Positions 32,327 through 42,920 of a stretch of 64,000 nt of DNA are shown here, piece after piece. The number at the start of each line of letters is the position of its first letter. The first letter of the stretch is position 1. The DNA is from Rhinopomastus cyanomelas. Lineage: Eukaryota; Chordata; Aves; Bucerotiformes; Rhinopomastidae. The notes beneath the pieces are model-generated. The model made no database searches and was not told the origin of the DNA. It saw only the letters and a program-made list of their open reading frames with translations. The stretch lies in NCBI GenBank assembly GCA_013400115.1, contig VXBP01004182.1, positions 834,026-898,025 on the forward strand, in the 5' to 3' direction. A program made the position numbers and the translations under genes.

Positions 32327-32503
32327 ATGGGTTGTAGAAACTCTTTCTTTGGAGACATTTAAGACCCACCTGGACATGTTCCTGTGCAGCTTGATCTGGG
32401 GCATCCTGCTGTGGCAGGAGGATTGGACTAGATGATCTTTCAAGGTCCCTTCCAATCCCTAATGTTCTGTGATTCTGTGTGATTCTGTGTGATTCTGTGA
32501 TTC
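32327..32503 (+). mobile_element. CR1 type A 3' end with expanded terminal repeat
   Basis: From GATGGGTTGTAGAAACTCTT to the tail. The terminal TGATTCTGTG unit occurs about four times (32466-32503), more than in other copies. Confidence 0.9.
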
Positions 32504-33012
32504 CTCAGGCTCCTAAGCTGATGTGTGCAGAAGATCAGAGACATTAGGAAATTCTTGAGGTGTTCTGACACTGTACATTTGCAAAACACTATTAAACACA
32601 TCATTAGGGAACCGAGTGTTACTTTTAAAAACGAAGAACCACAGTATAATCACAAGAGCAGTATAAATCCTATGGATGTGCTTGGCTGCTGCTGCTGCTG
32701 CTCTGCTAGATCAGTTTTCCGAAGTTAAAAGGCTCCAGACAAACAGGCTGTGGTTAAACTTATCTCCAGCATAACTGTGCTGAAATTAGTGATTTGTTTG
32801 CAGATAGAGGTCCAGATTCTGTGCTGATACAAACGCTCTGCAAACCTTTTGAAGTCACTGGAACTGTTGGGATGTGAGTTAGCAGGGAGCTTGGACTAGC
32901 AATAGCTTTGCACAGGGTGTTGTCAGCGGTGACAATCAGATACTGCCAATGGACTGTGAAAATACTACCTCTGGAGGGGACAGAGCAAAATGCAGCCCTG
33001 CTTAGTGTGAAG
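32504..33012. other. Unclassified sequence with a short CTG run
   Basis: Unique sequence. It includes a short (CTG)n run of about five units near 32684-32700. No gene recognised. Confidence 0.5.
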
Positions 33013-33152
33013 AATCACAGAATCACAGAACATTAGGGACTGGAATGGACCTCAGAAGATCATCCAGTCCAATCTCCCTGCTATGGGAGGATCACCTAAA
33101 TCAAGTCGCAAAACAACGTGTCCAGGTGGGTTTTAAACATTCTCTAAGCAAC
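33013..33152 (-). mobile_element. CR1 type A 3' end
   Basis: Inverted tail GAATCACAGAATCACAGAAC to GTGGGTTTTAAACATTCTCT. Confidence 0.88.
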
Positions 33153-33175
33153 TTCTAGATCATCTGTTGAGTTCA

Positions 33176-33292
33176 CAGTATCACAGAACATTGGGAATTG
33201 GAAGGGACCTCAAAAGGTCATCCAGTCCAAGGCCCCCTGTCACAGCAGGGTCACCTAGACCAGGTTGCACAGAAACATGTCCAGGCGGGTTA
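33176..33292 (-). mobile_element. CR1 type A 3' end, second copy in the same direction
   Basis: Inverted tail CAGTATCACAGAACATTGGG to ATGTCCAGGCGGGTTA, 23 bases after the preceding copy. Confidence 0.88.
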
Positions 33293-33423
33293 ATGATATC
33301 TTTTAGTAATTGAGCTCTTTATTTCTTTGCGGTTTAAACTACTTTTAAGAATAAAAGTACAAAATATCACAATGAAAATATTCCCAAAAACACAAAGAAG
33401 CTTTAAGGAAACTGCTCTGTTTC

Positions 33424-33935
33424 TGGTGGTAAGACCACATCTGGAGCACTGTGTCCGTTTATGGGCCCCTCAGTTCAAGAAGGACGTGGAGCTGCTGGAG
33501 AGAGTCCAGTGCAGAGAGATGAAGGGAGGGGAGCACCTCCCTGATGAGGAAAGACTGAGAGAGCTGGGGCTCTTGAGCTTGGAGAAAAGGAGACTGAGGG
33601 GTGACCTCATTAATGTTGATAAATATGTGAAGGGTGGGTGTCAGGAGGATGGAGCCAGTCTCTGCTCAGTGACATCTAATGATAGGACAAGGGGCAGTGG
33701 GTGTCAGCTGGAACAGAGGAGGTTCCATATCAAGATAAGAAGGACCTTCTCCACAGTGAGGGTGACAGAGCACTGGAAGGGGCTGCCTGGAGGGGCTGTG
33801 GAGTCTCCTTCTCTGGAGAGGTTTAAGACCTGCCTGGACGTGTTCCTGTGTGATTTGATCTAGGGGATTCTGCTGTAGCAGGGGGATTGGATGGGATGAT
33901 CTTTCGAGGTCCCTTCCAATCCCTAATGACTCTAT
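33424..33935 (+). mobile_element. CR1 type A copy with a long open C-terminal frame
   Basis: Frame 33327-33863 is open for 178 codons and covers VVRPHLEHCVRLWAPQFKKD, LRELGLLSLEKRRLRGDLIN, SNDRTRGSGCQLEQRRFHIK and WKGLPGGAVESPSLERFKTC down to the ORF2 stop. Probably a recent insertion. Confidence 0.95.
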
Positions 33936-34035
33936 GTTCCTGCATGACTTGGTCTAGAGGATCCTGTTGTGGTGGTTGGACTGGTTGATCTTTCAAGGTC
34001 CCTTCCAATCCCTAATGTTCTGTGATTCTGTGAAA
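33936..34035 (+). mobile_element. CR1 type A tail in tandem with the preceding copy
   Basis: A second tail (GTTCCTGCATGACTTGGTCT to GTTCTGTGATTCTGTGA) begins right after the first copy's ATGACTCTAT. Confidence 0.9.
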
Positions 34036-34619
34036 TGTTTCTGATTTGCAATTATTGTAGACACTAAGGTCATTCAAGGATGTGGCAACACCAGTAGAAT
34101 AACACCATGAAAAGAGTCGTTTTACTAACAAGGGAAATTAATGTATTTGGTTCACAACATCCAAATGGCGTTTCTTCTACTGAATGGGAAGAACAGTTAT
34201 TACCTGTCTTTTGTTAGGCTGCATAAGCCCAAGTAATTTCCTGGTGAAACACAAGATTAGCCCAGGAAATGGAATCATCACAATTCCCCTTCACCTTTTC
34301 CTGTGACAAGTCTCATGGATTCTGCTAATTGATAGGTTTGGGTTCTAGTTTTTTCTTTAACTTGCCTGTACAAACTTACAAACCAGAGGAAAAGCAGGAG
34401 AAGTCAAATGTTGCCCATAAAAATCATCCCTTGGAGCAGAACCAGGCAGGGAATATTAATGAAAATATCCATGAGGTTTAAGGATATGGGAAATTAGAGC
34501 TCCTTTCTTGTATGTTTCTGCTCATGGATGATTCCCTGGGACAGGGAAACAGAGCTAGAATGTGAAATCTGCAGGAGCACTCTTAGCTAGTAAAAGAAAA
34601 CAGAGCTATTTTTAAATTA
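34036..34619. other. Unclassified sequence
   Basis: Unique sequence. No repeat or gene recognised. Confidence 0.45.
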
Positions 34620-34797
34620 ACATTGCCATGCTTTTGATTTACTATATTTTATATATTATGTGATATATTAAAAATTACTTAGAATATATTTTATATTGTA
34701 TTAAAACATATTACATCATTACATATATATAAAATATTAATATATATAAAAATTATAACATATTTTATATTTAACATATTATATTACATGTAATACA
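34620..34797. repeat. AT-rich low-complexity array (left part)
   Basis: Almost pure A/T with recurring ATATATTTTATAT-like units. It continues at 35281-35400 on the far side of a CR1 insertion. Confidence 0.85.
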
Positions 34798-35280
34798 TTA
34801 CAGAATCACAGAACATTAGGGNNNNNNNNNNNNNNNNNNNNNNNNNNNNNNNNNNNNNNNNNNNNNNNNNNNNNNNNNNNNNNNNNNNNNNNNNNNNNNN
34901 NNNNNNNNNNNNNNNNNNNNNNNNNNNNNNNNNNNNNATATTGATGTGGAATCTCATCTGTTCCAGCTTACACCCATTGCCCCTTGTCCTATTATTAGAA
35001 GACATTGAGAAGAGTCTGACCCCATCCTCCTAACACCCATCCTTCACATATCTATAGACATTAATGTGGTCACCCCTGAGTCATCCCTTTCTCCAAGCTC
35101 AAGAGACCCAGCTCCCTCAGCCTTTCCTTGTAAGGGAGATGTTCTACTTCCTTCATCATCTTCATTGCTCTTCACTGGACTCCCTCCAGCAGCTCCGTGT
35201 CCCTGTTGAACTGAGGGGCTAGAACTGGACACAATACTCCAGGTGTGGTCTCACTAGGGCAGGGTGGAGGGTGAGAAGAA
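34798..35280 (-). mobile_element. CR1 type A copy containing an assembly gap
   Basis: Inverted tail at 34798-34821, then Ns (34822-34937), then the 3'UTR/coding part from ATATTGATGTGGAATCTCAT to GCAGGGTGGAGGGTG. The gap removes most of the tail and 3'UTR. Confidence 0.92.
34822..34937. other. Assembly gap (116 Ns)
   Basis: A run of 116 N inside a CR1 copy. In comparable copies (for example 30610-30800) the same two flanking motifs lie about 190 bases apart, so the gap length is probably an underestimate. Confidence 0.95.
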
Positions 35281-35400
35281 CCTCTCTCTATATAATAACA
35301 TGTTACCTATACAAATATATAAAAACATATAGTATATAAAATATAGAAATATTATAAAATAAAACATAAAATATATATAGAAATATATACATCATATTTT
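35281..35400. repeat. AT-rich low-complexity array (right part)
   Basis: TATATAAAATATA-like units resuming directly after the CR1 copy. Confidence 0.85.
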
Positions 35401-36149
35401 GACTACATTAATTCTCAGTGCATGAGATCTCAGGCTCAGAGAGTGAGCAGCATTCCTTTGTCTGAACTGAAGTGATGCAGTTTTTTGTGAGAGCTATTTT
35501 TGAGTGAGAGCTATTTTTACATCTGTCCGCAAGAAGGTTTCATGTTTTCTTTATGGCCTGTGTTAAGTTACACAGCAGAGGTATGCTGCTTGGCTACCTT
35601 TTAGCTGCACCCGCTTGACCTTTAACTCACCAGGTATTTCTCTTTAAAAAGGAAACACAGTAGGGGATGGGTTTGCGCAGTTATTGGGGATGTTATTGTG
35701 AAGCCAAACAGAGGCAAATGAAACTCAAGGATTTAAGAGGACTTCTACCTGACAGGGCCTCACAGAGATCAAAGAGAGACAGTGGGCCAGTTGGAAAATA
35801 GAGCAGCTTAAGCTAAAGCCCTGGTGGTGCACAACTGTTGAGATGCACAAAATTTACCTGCCGGCATTAGAGATGGAGGCAAATTACAAGTCGATAGGGT
35901 TACAGAAAACTCGTTAACCTCAAAACTCTCCCACTGATGACTGCAAATCCTCAGTAGATTTAGCTCTATGTCTCTTCAAAGGAAGGCAGCCTGCAAGGTG
36001 GTCTCATGTATAAAAGCTTAGCCCAATGCTAAGCGTTCCAGCACCATTTCCCTGTCTTGTAAGCCGCTTCTTACCGAACAGTGAGATTTCTCATTCAGGT
36101 TGTAGAAGCAAACAAGGTGAATGGTTAGTCCTGAAAGATTATACAGTAC
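35401..36149. other. Unclassified sequence
   Basis: Unique sequence. No repeat or gene recognised. Confidence 0.45.
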
Positions 36150-36256
36150 ATGCTCCTGTGCAACTGGATCTAGTCGATCCTGCTGTGGCGGGGGGATTGG
36201 GTTGGACGACCTTTCGAGGTCCCTTCCAACCTCTAATGTTCTGTGATTCTGTGATC
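36150..36256 (+). mobile_element. CR1 type A 3' tail
   Basis: From TGCTCCTGTGCAACTGGATC to GTGATTCTGTGATC. Confidence 0.88.
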
Positions 36257-37717
36257 AGATTCTTGTGATTAAAAAAGTGCATTCCATTGTATTCACTGGT
36301 ATTTGTGTTGTATTTTCAGTACATTAATTCTACAGGATTTTATTCACCCTATTTAGGAGGCAAATTAACAGCTTGTATTCAACCAGAAGGGCTATCACAA
36401 GCGTTTTCACCTGTGATGCCCTTAAGTTGAGAGCATGCACACCTGCATAGGTGGAGCTCAGTAGGGTGTTAATGCGATAAAGATTTTTAAGTCATCTTCA
36501 CAAGATAAGCTGTTCCTGGGTTTAGTGTCTTCTGGTAAAGGAGTGCTGGTTTGTGTGCTTCCCAAACACCCGCAGTTCTTCACACTCAGCATGTGAGCTC
36601 AGTGGACCTTCTGCTGTTGTTCCTGCAGTGTGAAGGCTGTGCTGAAACTACTGAGAGCTGCGTCTCACCCCACAACAAGGCTTGTGCAAGGAGACCCGTG
36701 GTCAGGTAGGACTTTGAGGTGGGCATGCATAGATATTCGTTTTACAATGAGTTTTTGATTCCAAGGATTTGGGGCTTTCTTCAGAGAACTCTGGTTTTAT
36801 TAAAATGAGAATAAGGGTGTGTAATTTTTTTCAGGAAAAAGTATCAGAATGGGAAGCAAAGTATCAGACGAGGAAACAAAGTTGGTTTATCATTAACTCT
36901 CCTCCTGCTAGCTGTGTTGGAGGTGGTGGGTTTTTGCTTTAGCTTTGCTGCCTGGCAGCTACTGTTCTAGGAAGTCCTGTATTTGTCCACTTCTCTTGTA
37001 TGTTGTCAATATGGAGAAGCAGAAAAGCAGAATATAAACAGGTCTGGAAACAAGCACAACTGATTCTAGGTCCTAGAGCCAAAGCTGTATGGGTTTTGGA
37101 GGTGTTATTTCCAGCTAGCTGTATGCTGGTCCCTTGATCTGTGTGCTGGTTTGTGACTGGAGCTCCCTGACCCGTCTTTACGTTGCTGTATGTGTGTGTG
37201 GTTTAGTTTAGTCTACAGAGATGTGTTTGGTGGGGTTTCAGTCAACTCTATGGTCTTATACGGTGAAGAACTGAAAGTATGAGCAAAAAATGCTCCTGTA
37301 GACTCTGCCAGGGTTTTGTGTGAGCTACAGGTTCTGGCTTCCTGGATCTCGATCACCTACTACACCTGTGTGCTGAAATTTCCCTTCCCTTGAGAATGAA
37401 GGAAGTAGTTCCTCAGAGTATAGACATTTCTGCCCCTTTCTAGAGGCTTCTGTCTAGCCTGCGACATACTCTTGCTGAGAGCTAACCTCTCTCTCTGAGA
37501 ATATTGGAAAAAATTAGTTGTTCAGATATGTTTTGCAGGGTGTTTCTTCTGCAGAACACTGGTCTTTGTAACTCTCTCTCTTCTTGGGAACCTAAAGTGA
37601 GTTAGAGATGATGAACCACCCACTTTACATAATAAGATATATGTAAAAAGTGTAGGTAAGGTACTTTAAAATGTATTTCTCATAGGAAAAATACTATGTA
37701 TTATTTATATATTTTTA
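36257..37717. other. Unclassified sequence
   Basis: The longest repeat-free stretch after FGF20 apart from 40.1-42.0 kb (about 1.5 kb). No exon, RNA gene or repeat recognised. Confidence 0.45.
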
Positions 37718-38022
37718 AGGGTGGGTGTCAGGAGGATAGAGCCAGGCTCTTCTCAGTGTCATCTAGTGACAGGACGAGGGGTAATGGGTATGAGCTGGAA
37801 CATAGGATGTTCCATATAAATATGAGAAGGCAGTTCTTCCCAGTGAGGGTGACAGAGCACTGAAACAGGCTGCCCAGGGAGGTGTGGAGTCTCCTTCTTT
37901 GGAGACACTTAAAACCCATCTGGATATGTTCCTGTGTGACTTGGTCTAGGTGATCCTGCTGTGTTAGGGGGATTGGACTAGATGATCTTTCAAGGTCCCT
38001 TCCAATCCCTAATGATTCTATG
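37718..38022 (+). mobile_element. CR1 type A 3' end
   Basis: From GGGTGGGTGTCAGGAGGATA through RTRGNGYELEHRMF-like codons to the tail at CTAATGATTCTATGAT. Confidence 0.93.
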
Positions 38023-38196
38023 ATATGTAATATTATACATATTTATCAGTTTATGTTTTTTAATACATTCAAAAATAATTCTGAAGAGCCTTATCTCTAG
38101 CAAATCTGGAGGTTTCAAGGCAAGAGAAACTCCCAGGTGAGAATTTCTCGTTAGGAATCAGAACAAATAAAAGCAGCTGAACAGAAACTTCTGGAA

Positions 38197-38682
38197 ATCC
38201 ACATCTGGAGTGTTGTCGAGTTCTGGGCCCCTCGGTTCAAGAGGGACACTGCTGGAGTGAATCCGTCATAGGGCAATGAGAATGATGAAGGAAGTAGAAC
38301 ACCTCCCTGATGAGGAAAGGCTGAAGGAGCTGGGTCTCTTGAGCTTGGAGAAGAGGAAAGGAAACTGAGGAGTGACTTCATTAGTGTTGATGAATATGTG
38401 CAGGGTGGGTGTCAGGAGGATGGAGTCAGGCTCTGCTCAGTGACATCTAATGATAGGACAAGGGGCAGTGGATGTGAGCTGGAACAGAGGAAGTTCCATA
38501 CAAATATAGGAAGCAACTTCTTCCTAGTGAGGGTGACAGAGCACTGGAAGGGAGTTTCAAATCCACCTGGACGTGTTCTGTGTGACTGAATCTAGGTGAT
38601 CCAGGTTTGGCAGGGGGACTGGACTAGATGATCTTTCAAGGCCCCTTCCAATCCCTAATGTTCTGTGATTCTGTGAAATAAT
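38197..38682 (+). mobile_element. CR1 type A copy with a C-terminal deletion
   Basis: From CCACATCTGGAGTGTTGTCG to the complete tail. Near 38552 about 40 bases that normally encode LPREVVESPSLE are missing. Confidence 0.92.
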
Positions 38683-39483
38683 ATGAGTATTGTTGCTTAA
38701 ATAAATTCTGGGAGTAGTTCAAGCAAAAGGAAACTGCTAGATCTATGTTTGCAAAAAGTCTAGATTTCACTTAGTTGCTCAATGCCATTTCAAAATATTT
38801 CCAAGTCTTTATCATGTATCTCAAAACCTTAAGTAGAAGGTTGAAGGCTTTTCTTAGCCTGCACAAGGAGAGGTTCATTCAGTGAAAAGTCTTCCATAAA
38901 GAGAAAAAACAACCATTAAGCCAGTCTGGAGAGAAGCTCATTGTGCTTGCCTGATACGGTTTTGTTCTGGGCACCTGAGCGGGGAACAATGCGGCACTTC
39001 TCTGCGGAACAAAAGATTCCTTCATTGCCCGAATGCTGGGAAAGATGACAGCTGCAGAGTCGGAGCCTCAGAGGGACAGGTAGCTTGCACGAGCCCGAAT
39101 AGGAAATGAACTATTCATGCAGACTCCAATGTCTAGCCCTGTCGACTGCAGACTCCAGTAAGATTAGCCTCTGCTAAAAACACACGCTCGTGGTTGATGG
39201 TAATTCTAGCTGATTGTGGTTGCACGAGGTCCGATGTGCAAGGAGAGAAAAGAACGTGTCGCGCGTGGGGGTGCACAAGAACTTAGCCAGATTTAATACG
39301 CAAAGAATACAGACTCGAATTCTCTTTGTATCTGAATTTGTGCTTTTTTGCCTCAGGTGGTCTCAGGCAAATTCTATTGAACACAAGATATCGATAGTGT
39401 GTCAGCACGTTTTTATTCTTTACTTCTAGACCCTCACGTGGTTTTAACATCAGAGTTGAGGTAGATGTTGTTTAATTTAGTGA
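38683..39483. other. Unclassified sequence
   Basis: Unique sequence. No repeat or gene recognised. Confidence 0.45.
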
Positions 39484-39862
39484 ATACCTCACCTGGAGCG
39501 TTGTCTGGTTCTGGAGCCTCCAGCATGAGAAGGTTATAGACAGACTGAAGCATGTCCAGAGAAGGGTCACTAAAATGTTCAGGGCAATGGAGCATCTCTC
39601 ACATGAGGACAGGCTGAGAGAGCTGGGGCTGTGGACACAGGAGTCTTACAGAATATTACTGTACTTCTCAAAATGGGTATCTTTTCACTCAAAGAGCAGA
39701 TACAACCAGAAAACATGTCTGGCTAGTCTGAAAGGCACGTTTAGAACCCACCGGGATATGTTCCTGTGCAACTCAGTCTAGGTGATTCTGCTGTGGCAGG
39801 GGGACTGCACTAGATGGTCTTTCCAGGTCCCTTCCAGTCGCTAATGTTCTGTGATCCTGTGA
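39484..39862 (+). mobile_element. Chimeric CR1 copy, second example
   Basis: Nearly identical to 20613-20945, including the non-CR1 segment (here about 39629-39747) between LRELGLW and RTHRDMFLCNSV. 5'-truncated at 39484. Unlike the first copy it has a full type A tail (CCCTTCCAGTCGCTAATGTT, GTGATCCTGTGA). Differences are few: I count about ten over some 320 bases. Confidence 0.88.
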
Positions 39863-39917
39863 AACCAGGAGTTTTCCTGTTACTAGGTTATAGAAATAAT
39901 ATATATAGAATATATAG

Positions 39918-40135
39918 AAGTAACCTCATAACATGGAAATATGTGAAGGGTGGGTGTCAGGAGGATGGAGCCAGGCTCTGCTCAGTGGCATCTAATGATA
40001 GGACAAGGGGCAGTGGGAATGAGCTAGAACTGAGGAGGTTCCACATCAATATCAGAAGGAACTTCTTCCCAGTGAGGGTGACAGAGCACTGGAAGGGGCT
40101 GCCCAGGGGGGTTGTGGAGTCTCCTCCTCTGCAGA
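39918..40135 (+). mobile_element. CR1 type A internal fragment, 3' truncated
   Basis: From ACCTCATAACATGGAAATAT to GTTGTGGAGTCTCCTCCTCT. It lacks the tail and lies 55 bases after the previous copy's end. Confidence 0.88.
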
Positions 40136-40890
40136 ATGAGATAGTGTCCTTCTCTGAAATCTGCATTAGACTGCACTCTCAGATCAGTAGTGCTGTTTGC
40201 ACGAACATGTTAGGCAAATAGGGTCTGCCCGGTATCTCTTCTTTGGCCTGTCATGATAAATGTATTTTACATCATGTGTTTTGTAGCAACAGTCCATCGA
40301 TCTTTTCTCTGTTACAAGCTTCTTAATAATCTAATTTTTCCCATTAGCTCTTTCAAAGCAGGAGCAAATAGTCTGCTGAGGAAGCCAGGCTTTCTTGTAC
40401 CCTCCTAATAGGAAGCACAAACCCTTGTCAGTGACAGGTTCTTTTGCATTTCCATAACGTGTGATTACATTACGGGGGAAGGAGAAGAGGAACACTGGCC
40501 CTGCGTTATGGCCAGGCTCACACTTCAATACACCGTCACCATCACACAGGCCTTTTCAGCTGTGGCTTATGCAACCAGGAATGTAAGGATTACGCAGGGT
40601 GGATCGTGTACGTTGCGCTGCTTCCTGACAGGCTGAAATATCACAGACCACTACAGCCGTGCCTCTCTCGGGATGACTGCTGACTTTCTTTTGTCAAACC
40701 CACGCAGATAAATCACATAAGCTTCTTAAAGTCAGAATAGTAATCTTGAGTGATTAAAACAACCGATGAAAGCTTTAGGAGCTGGCTTGCTGCCACGAGC
40801 TGTTTTCCTGTCATGCTGGGTAGCATTTGGCCAGTTTCTGGCAGGGTTTGTTGCTTGGGGACCTGGCATCTGTTGATTCTTCAAGATGAC
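40136..40890. other. Unclassified sequence
   Basis: Unique sequence. No repeat or gene recognised. Confidence 0.45.
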
Positions 40891-40934
40891 AAGCCTCAAC
40901 ACTTCAGATTTAATGGAGCTGTTAGCTATGTTCT

Positions 40935-41035
40935 AGATAGCTCTCTCTATACAAATAGCTGTATCTATATATATCTATATAGAATCTGTAAATAACTGCA
41001 TCCATATATCTATATATATAAAACTATTAGATATC
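40935..41035. repeat. TATC/TATA-rich microsatellite-like tract
   Basis: Irregular TATCTATATATA units with interruptions. Confidence 0.7.
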
Positions 41036-42033
41036 CCTCCTTAACGGATAGTATTTCTCTGCAGTTTTAGTGCTTAAGTGAAAATATGAAAGCCCAGTGT
41101 TGGTTCCACCCTTTCACCTTGTGATGGAGCGCTATGTGTTTGATGGTAGTTGATGCACAACACAGACTGGTGTTTAATAGGGTAGAGAGGGACAGAATTG
41201 GTTCAAAACTGTCTTCTAGAGGCTGATACTTGGAATCAGTAGTTGTTTTGACTTCTAATTCAGATTTCATTTCATATAACCTAGACTTGGTTATATTTAA
41301 AAACTCGGGTTTTCTTCCTGTGTTGGGTGTGTGGATCAAGGTAGAGATTACTCAGCATCTTCTTACTTGTCCTTCTGTAAGAGTAAGGGGATGTGAGAGT
41401 TTTTCGTGCTGGCACAGCAAATCCAGCACATCGGTTGCAGATGGGTTTGAAATTACAGCCTTTCCACTCGGAGAGGAAATATTTTATTGTAGAGGACCTG
41501 CTGAAGTAGTGGTTGTGAAAAGGATCCTTCCTGTTGCACAACTCCTGCAGCAAGAAACAGTTAAATGTTTCTGCTGCAGAGGCTCGGAGTCTCCTGAAAG
41601 AGGGTATCTCGCACCATTCCCATCTGTACCCAACATTGGGAACCAAGGCCAGCTGTCCAATCTTTCCATCATCACTCGTGTCCCGAGATGAAACAAAACT
41701 AGAACAACGAAGACGTATAAAAGACTTGAACTGCACTGATGTCAAAGATGTTTCAGTCCACAGGTAATTTGCTCAGTTCTGGCTCCTCTCGTATTTACTT
41801 CAAAGCTACAGTGAAAATGAAAGGACAGAAAATGACATGTAGGTTTGCAGATAGCTGTAGTCGCATTCTTGTGATTCAGTCTTGCTTTGTTGAAGGGTGT
41901 CTTCCCCTGAAAAGCGAGGAGCTGTCTGCATGTCTTGAGGAAACGCCTTGTGTCAGGGCTAGGCAAGGATACAAGAGCTCTAGCAAGTGAGGCTTCTATC
42001 TGTTTTCCTATGATATACTGTAAATTAATGTAG
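41036..42033. other. Unclassified sequence, open on both strands
   Basis: Contains the two longest non-repeat open frames of the gene-poor flank, on opposite strands over the same bases: plus 41230-41691 (153 codons) and minus 41745-41281 (154 codons). Neither shows a recognisable domain, and stop depletion on both strands argues for composition rather than coding. Confidence 0.4.
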
Positions 42034-42290
42034 ATCACAGAATCACAGCACATTAGGGATTGGAAGGGACCTTGGAAGATCATCTAGTCCAACCCCCCTG
42101 GACCAATATATTAGGGATTGGAAGGAGCCTAGAAAGATCTAGTCTAATGTCCCTGGATCAGTATATTAGGAATTTGAAGGGACTTCAAAAGATGATCTAG
42201 TCCAATCCCCATGAATCAATACATTAGGGAGTGAAAGGGACCTCAAAAGATCATCTAGTCCAATCCCTCTGCCACAGTGGGATCACGTGG
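42034..42290 (-). repeat. CR1-derived tandem array, four tail units
   Basis: Four diverged head-to-tail copies of the CR1 tail, about 62 bases each, starting near 42044 (GCACATTAGGG), 42104 (AATATATTAGGG), 42164 (AGTATATTAGG) and 42221 (AATACATTAGGG). Each ends in AATCCCC or a similar run. The last continues into GCCACAGTGGGATCAC, the next part of a CR1. The middle units share a GGA(T/C)CA(A/G)TATATTAGG start not found in normal tails. Confidence 0.85.
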
Positions 42291-42629
42291 AATTCAATGC
42301 TGCTTTTGCTGTAGGCAGGCTGGCTCGTTTGGTTGTCTCACGCAGCTGTCTGGCACTGCCTGGATGCGACTAAGTGGGTGCTGCCGGCCACCCAAATGAT
42401 TTCTCTGCTCTTGTCAATTGGCTGAGTGTGAGAGAGTTTTCATTCAGATGGCTGGAGAGATTCCATCATTAAAGAAAGGTGCTGAAATCCTATCTCCCCC
42501 TACATGTCAGTGCAGGTCCTGTTTTAAATCAGCTAGACATCTCTTACAAGCTTCAATGAAACAGCAGCAAGACCACCATACAGCTTTGGAGTGTCACTAT
42601 CTTGTGCCTGGGGAGATTCAAGGAACAAT

Positions 42630-42846
42630 TGAACCACCTGTCAGGTTCAATTTCTTCCTTGACAGAGTGGCCAGAGGTTGGAACAGTCTGCCCAGGGAGG
42701 TGATGGAGTTGCCATCCACGGAGGGGTTGAAAAATCATGTACATGTGGTCCTGGGGGAACCAGGGTTTAGTGGGCAAGGTGAGGTTGGGTTGATGGTTCT
42801 AGTGGATGACCTTGGACGTCTCTTCCGACCTGAATGATTCTGTGAA
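42630..42846 (+). mobile_element. CR1 type B 3' end
   Basis: Encodes FFLDRVARGWNSLPREVMEL, then a 3'UTR with GACCTTGGACGTCTCTTCCG and the GATTCTGTGA end. Confidence 0.88.
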
Positions 42847-42920
42847 TTCCTTGGGATCATAGAGTCCAACCATCAACCCTACTCTGCAAGTTCACCCTTC
42901 CAATCCCTAATGCCCAGTGT
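42847..42920 (-). mobile_element. CR1 type B / type A 3' fragments
   Basis: CCTTGGGATCATAGAGTCCA to GCAAGTTCACCC (type B, minus), then CTTCCAATCCCTAATG, which matches a plus-strand type A tail. Small mixed remnant. Confidence 0.65.

Noticed and set aside
33327..33863. 178-codon frame as a host gene
   Set aside because: It is CR1 ORF2 C-terminus with some unrelated upstream codons.
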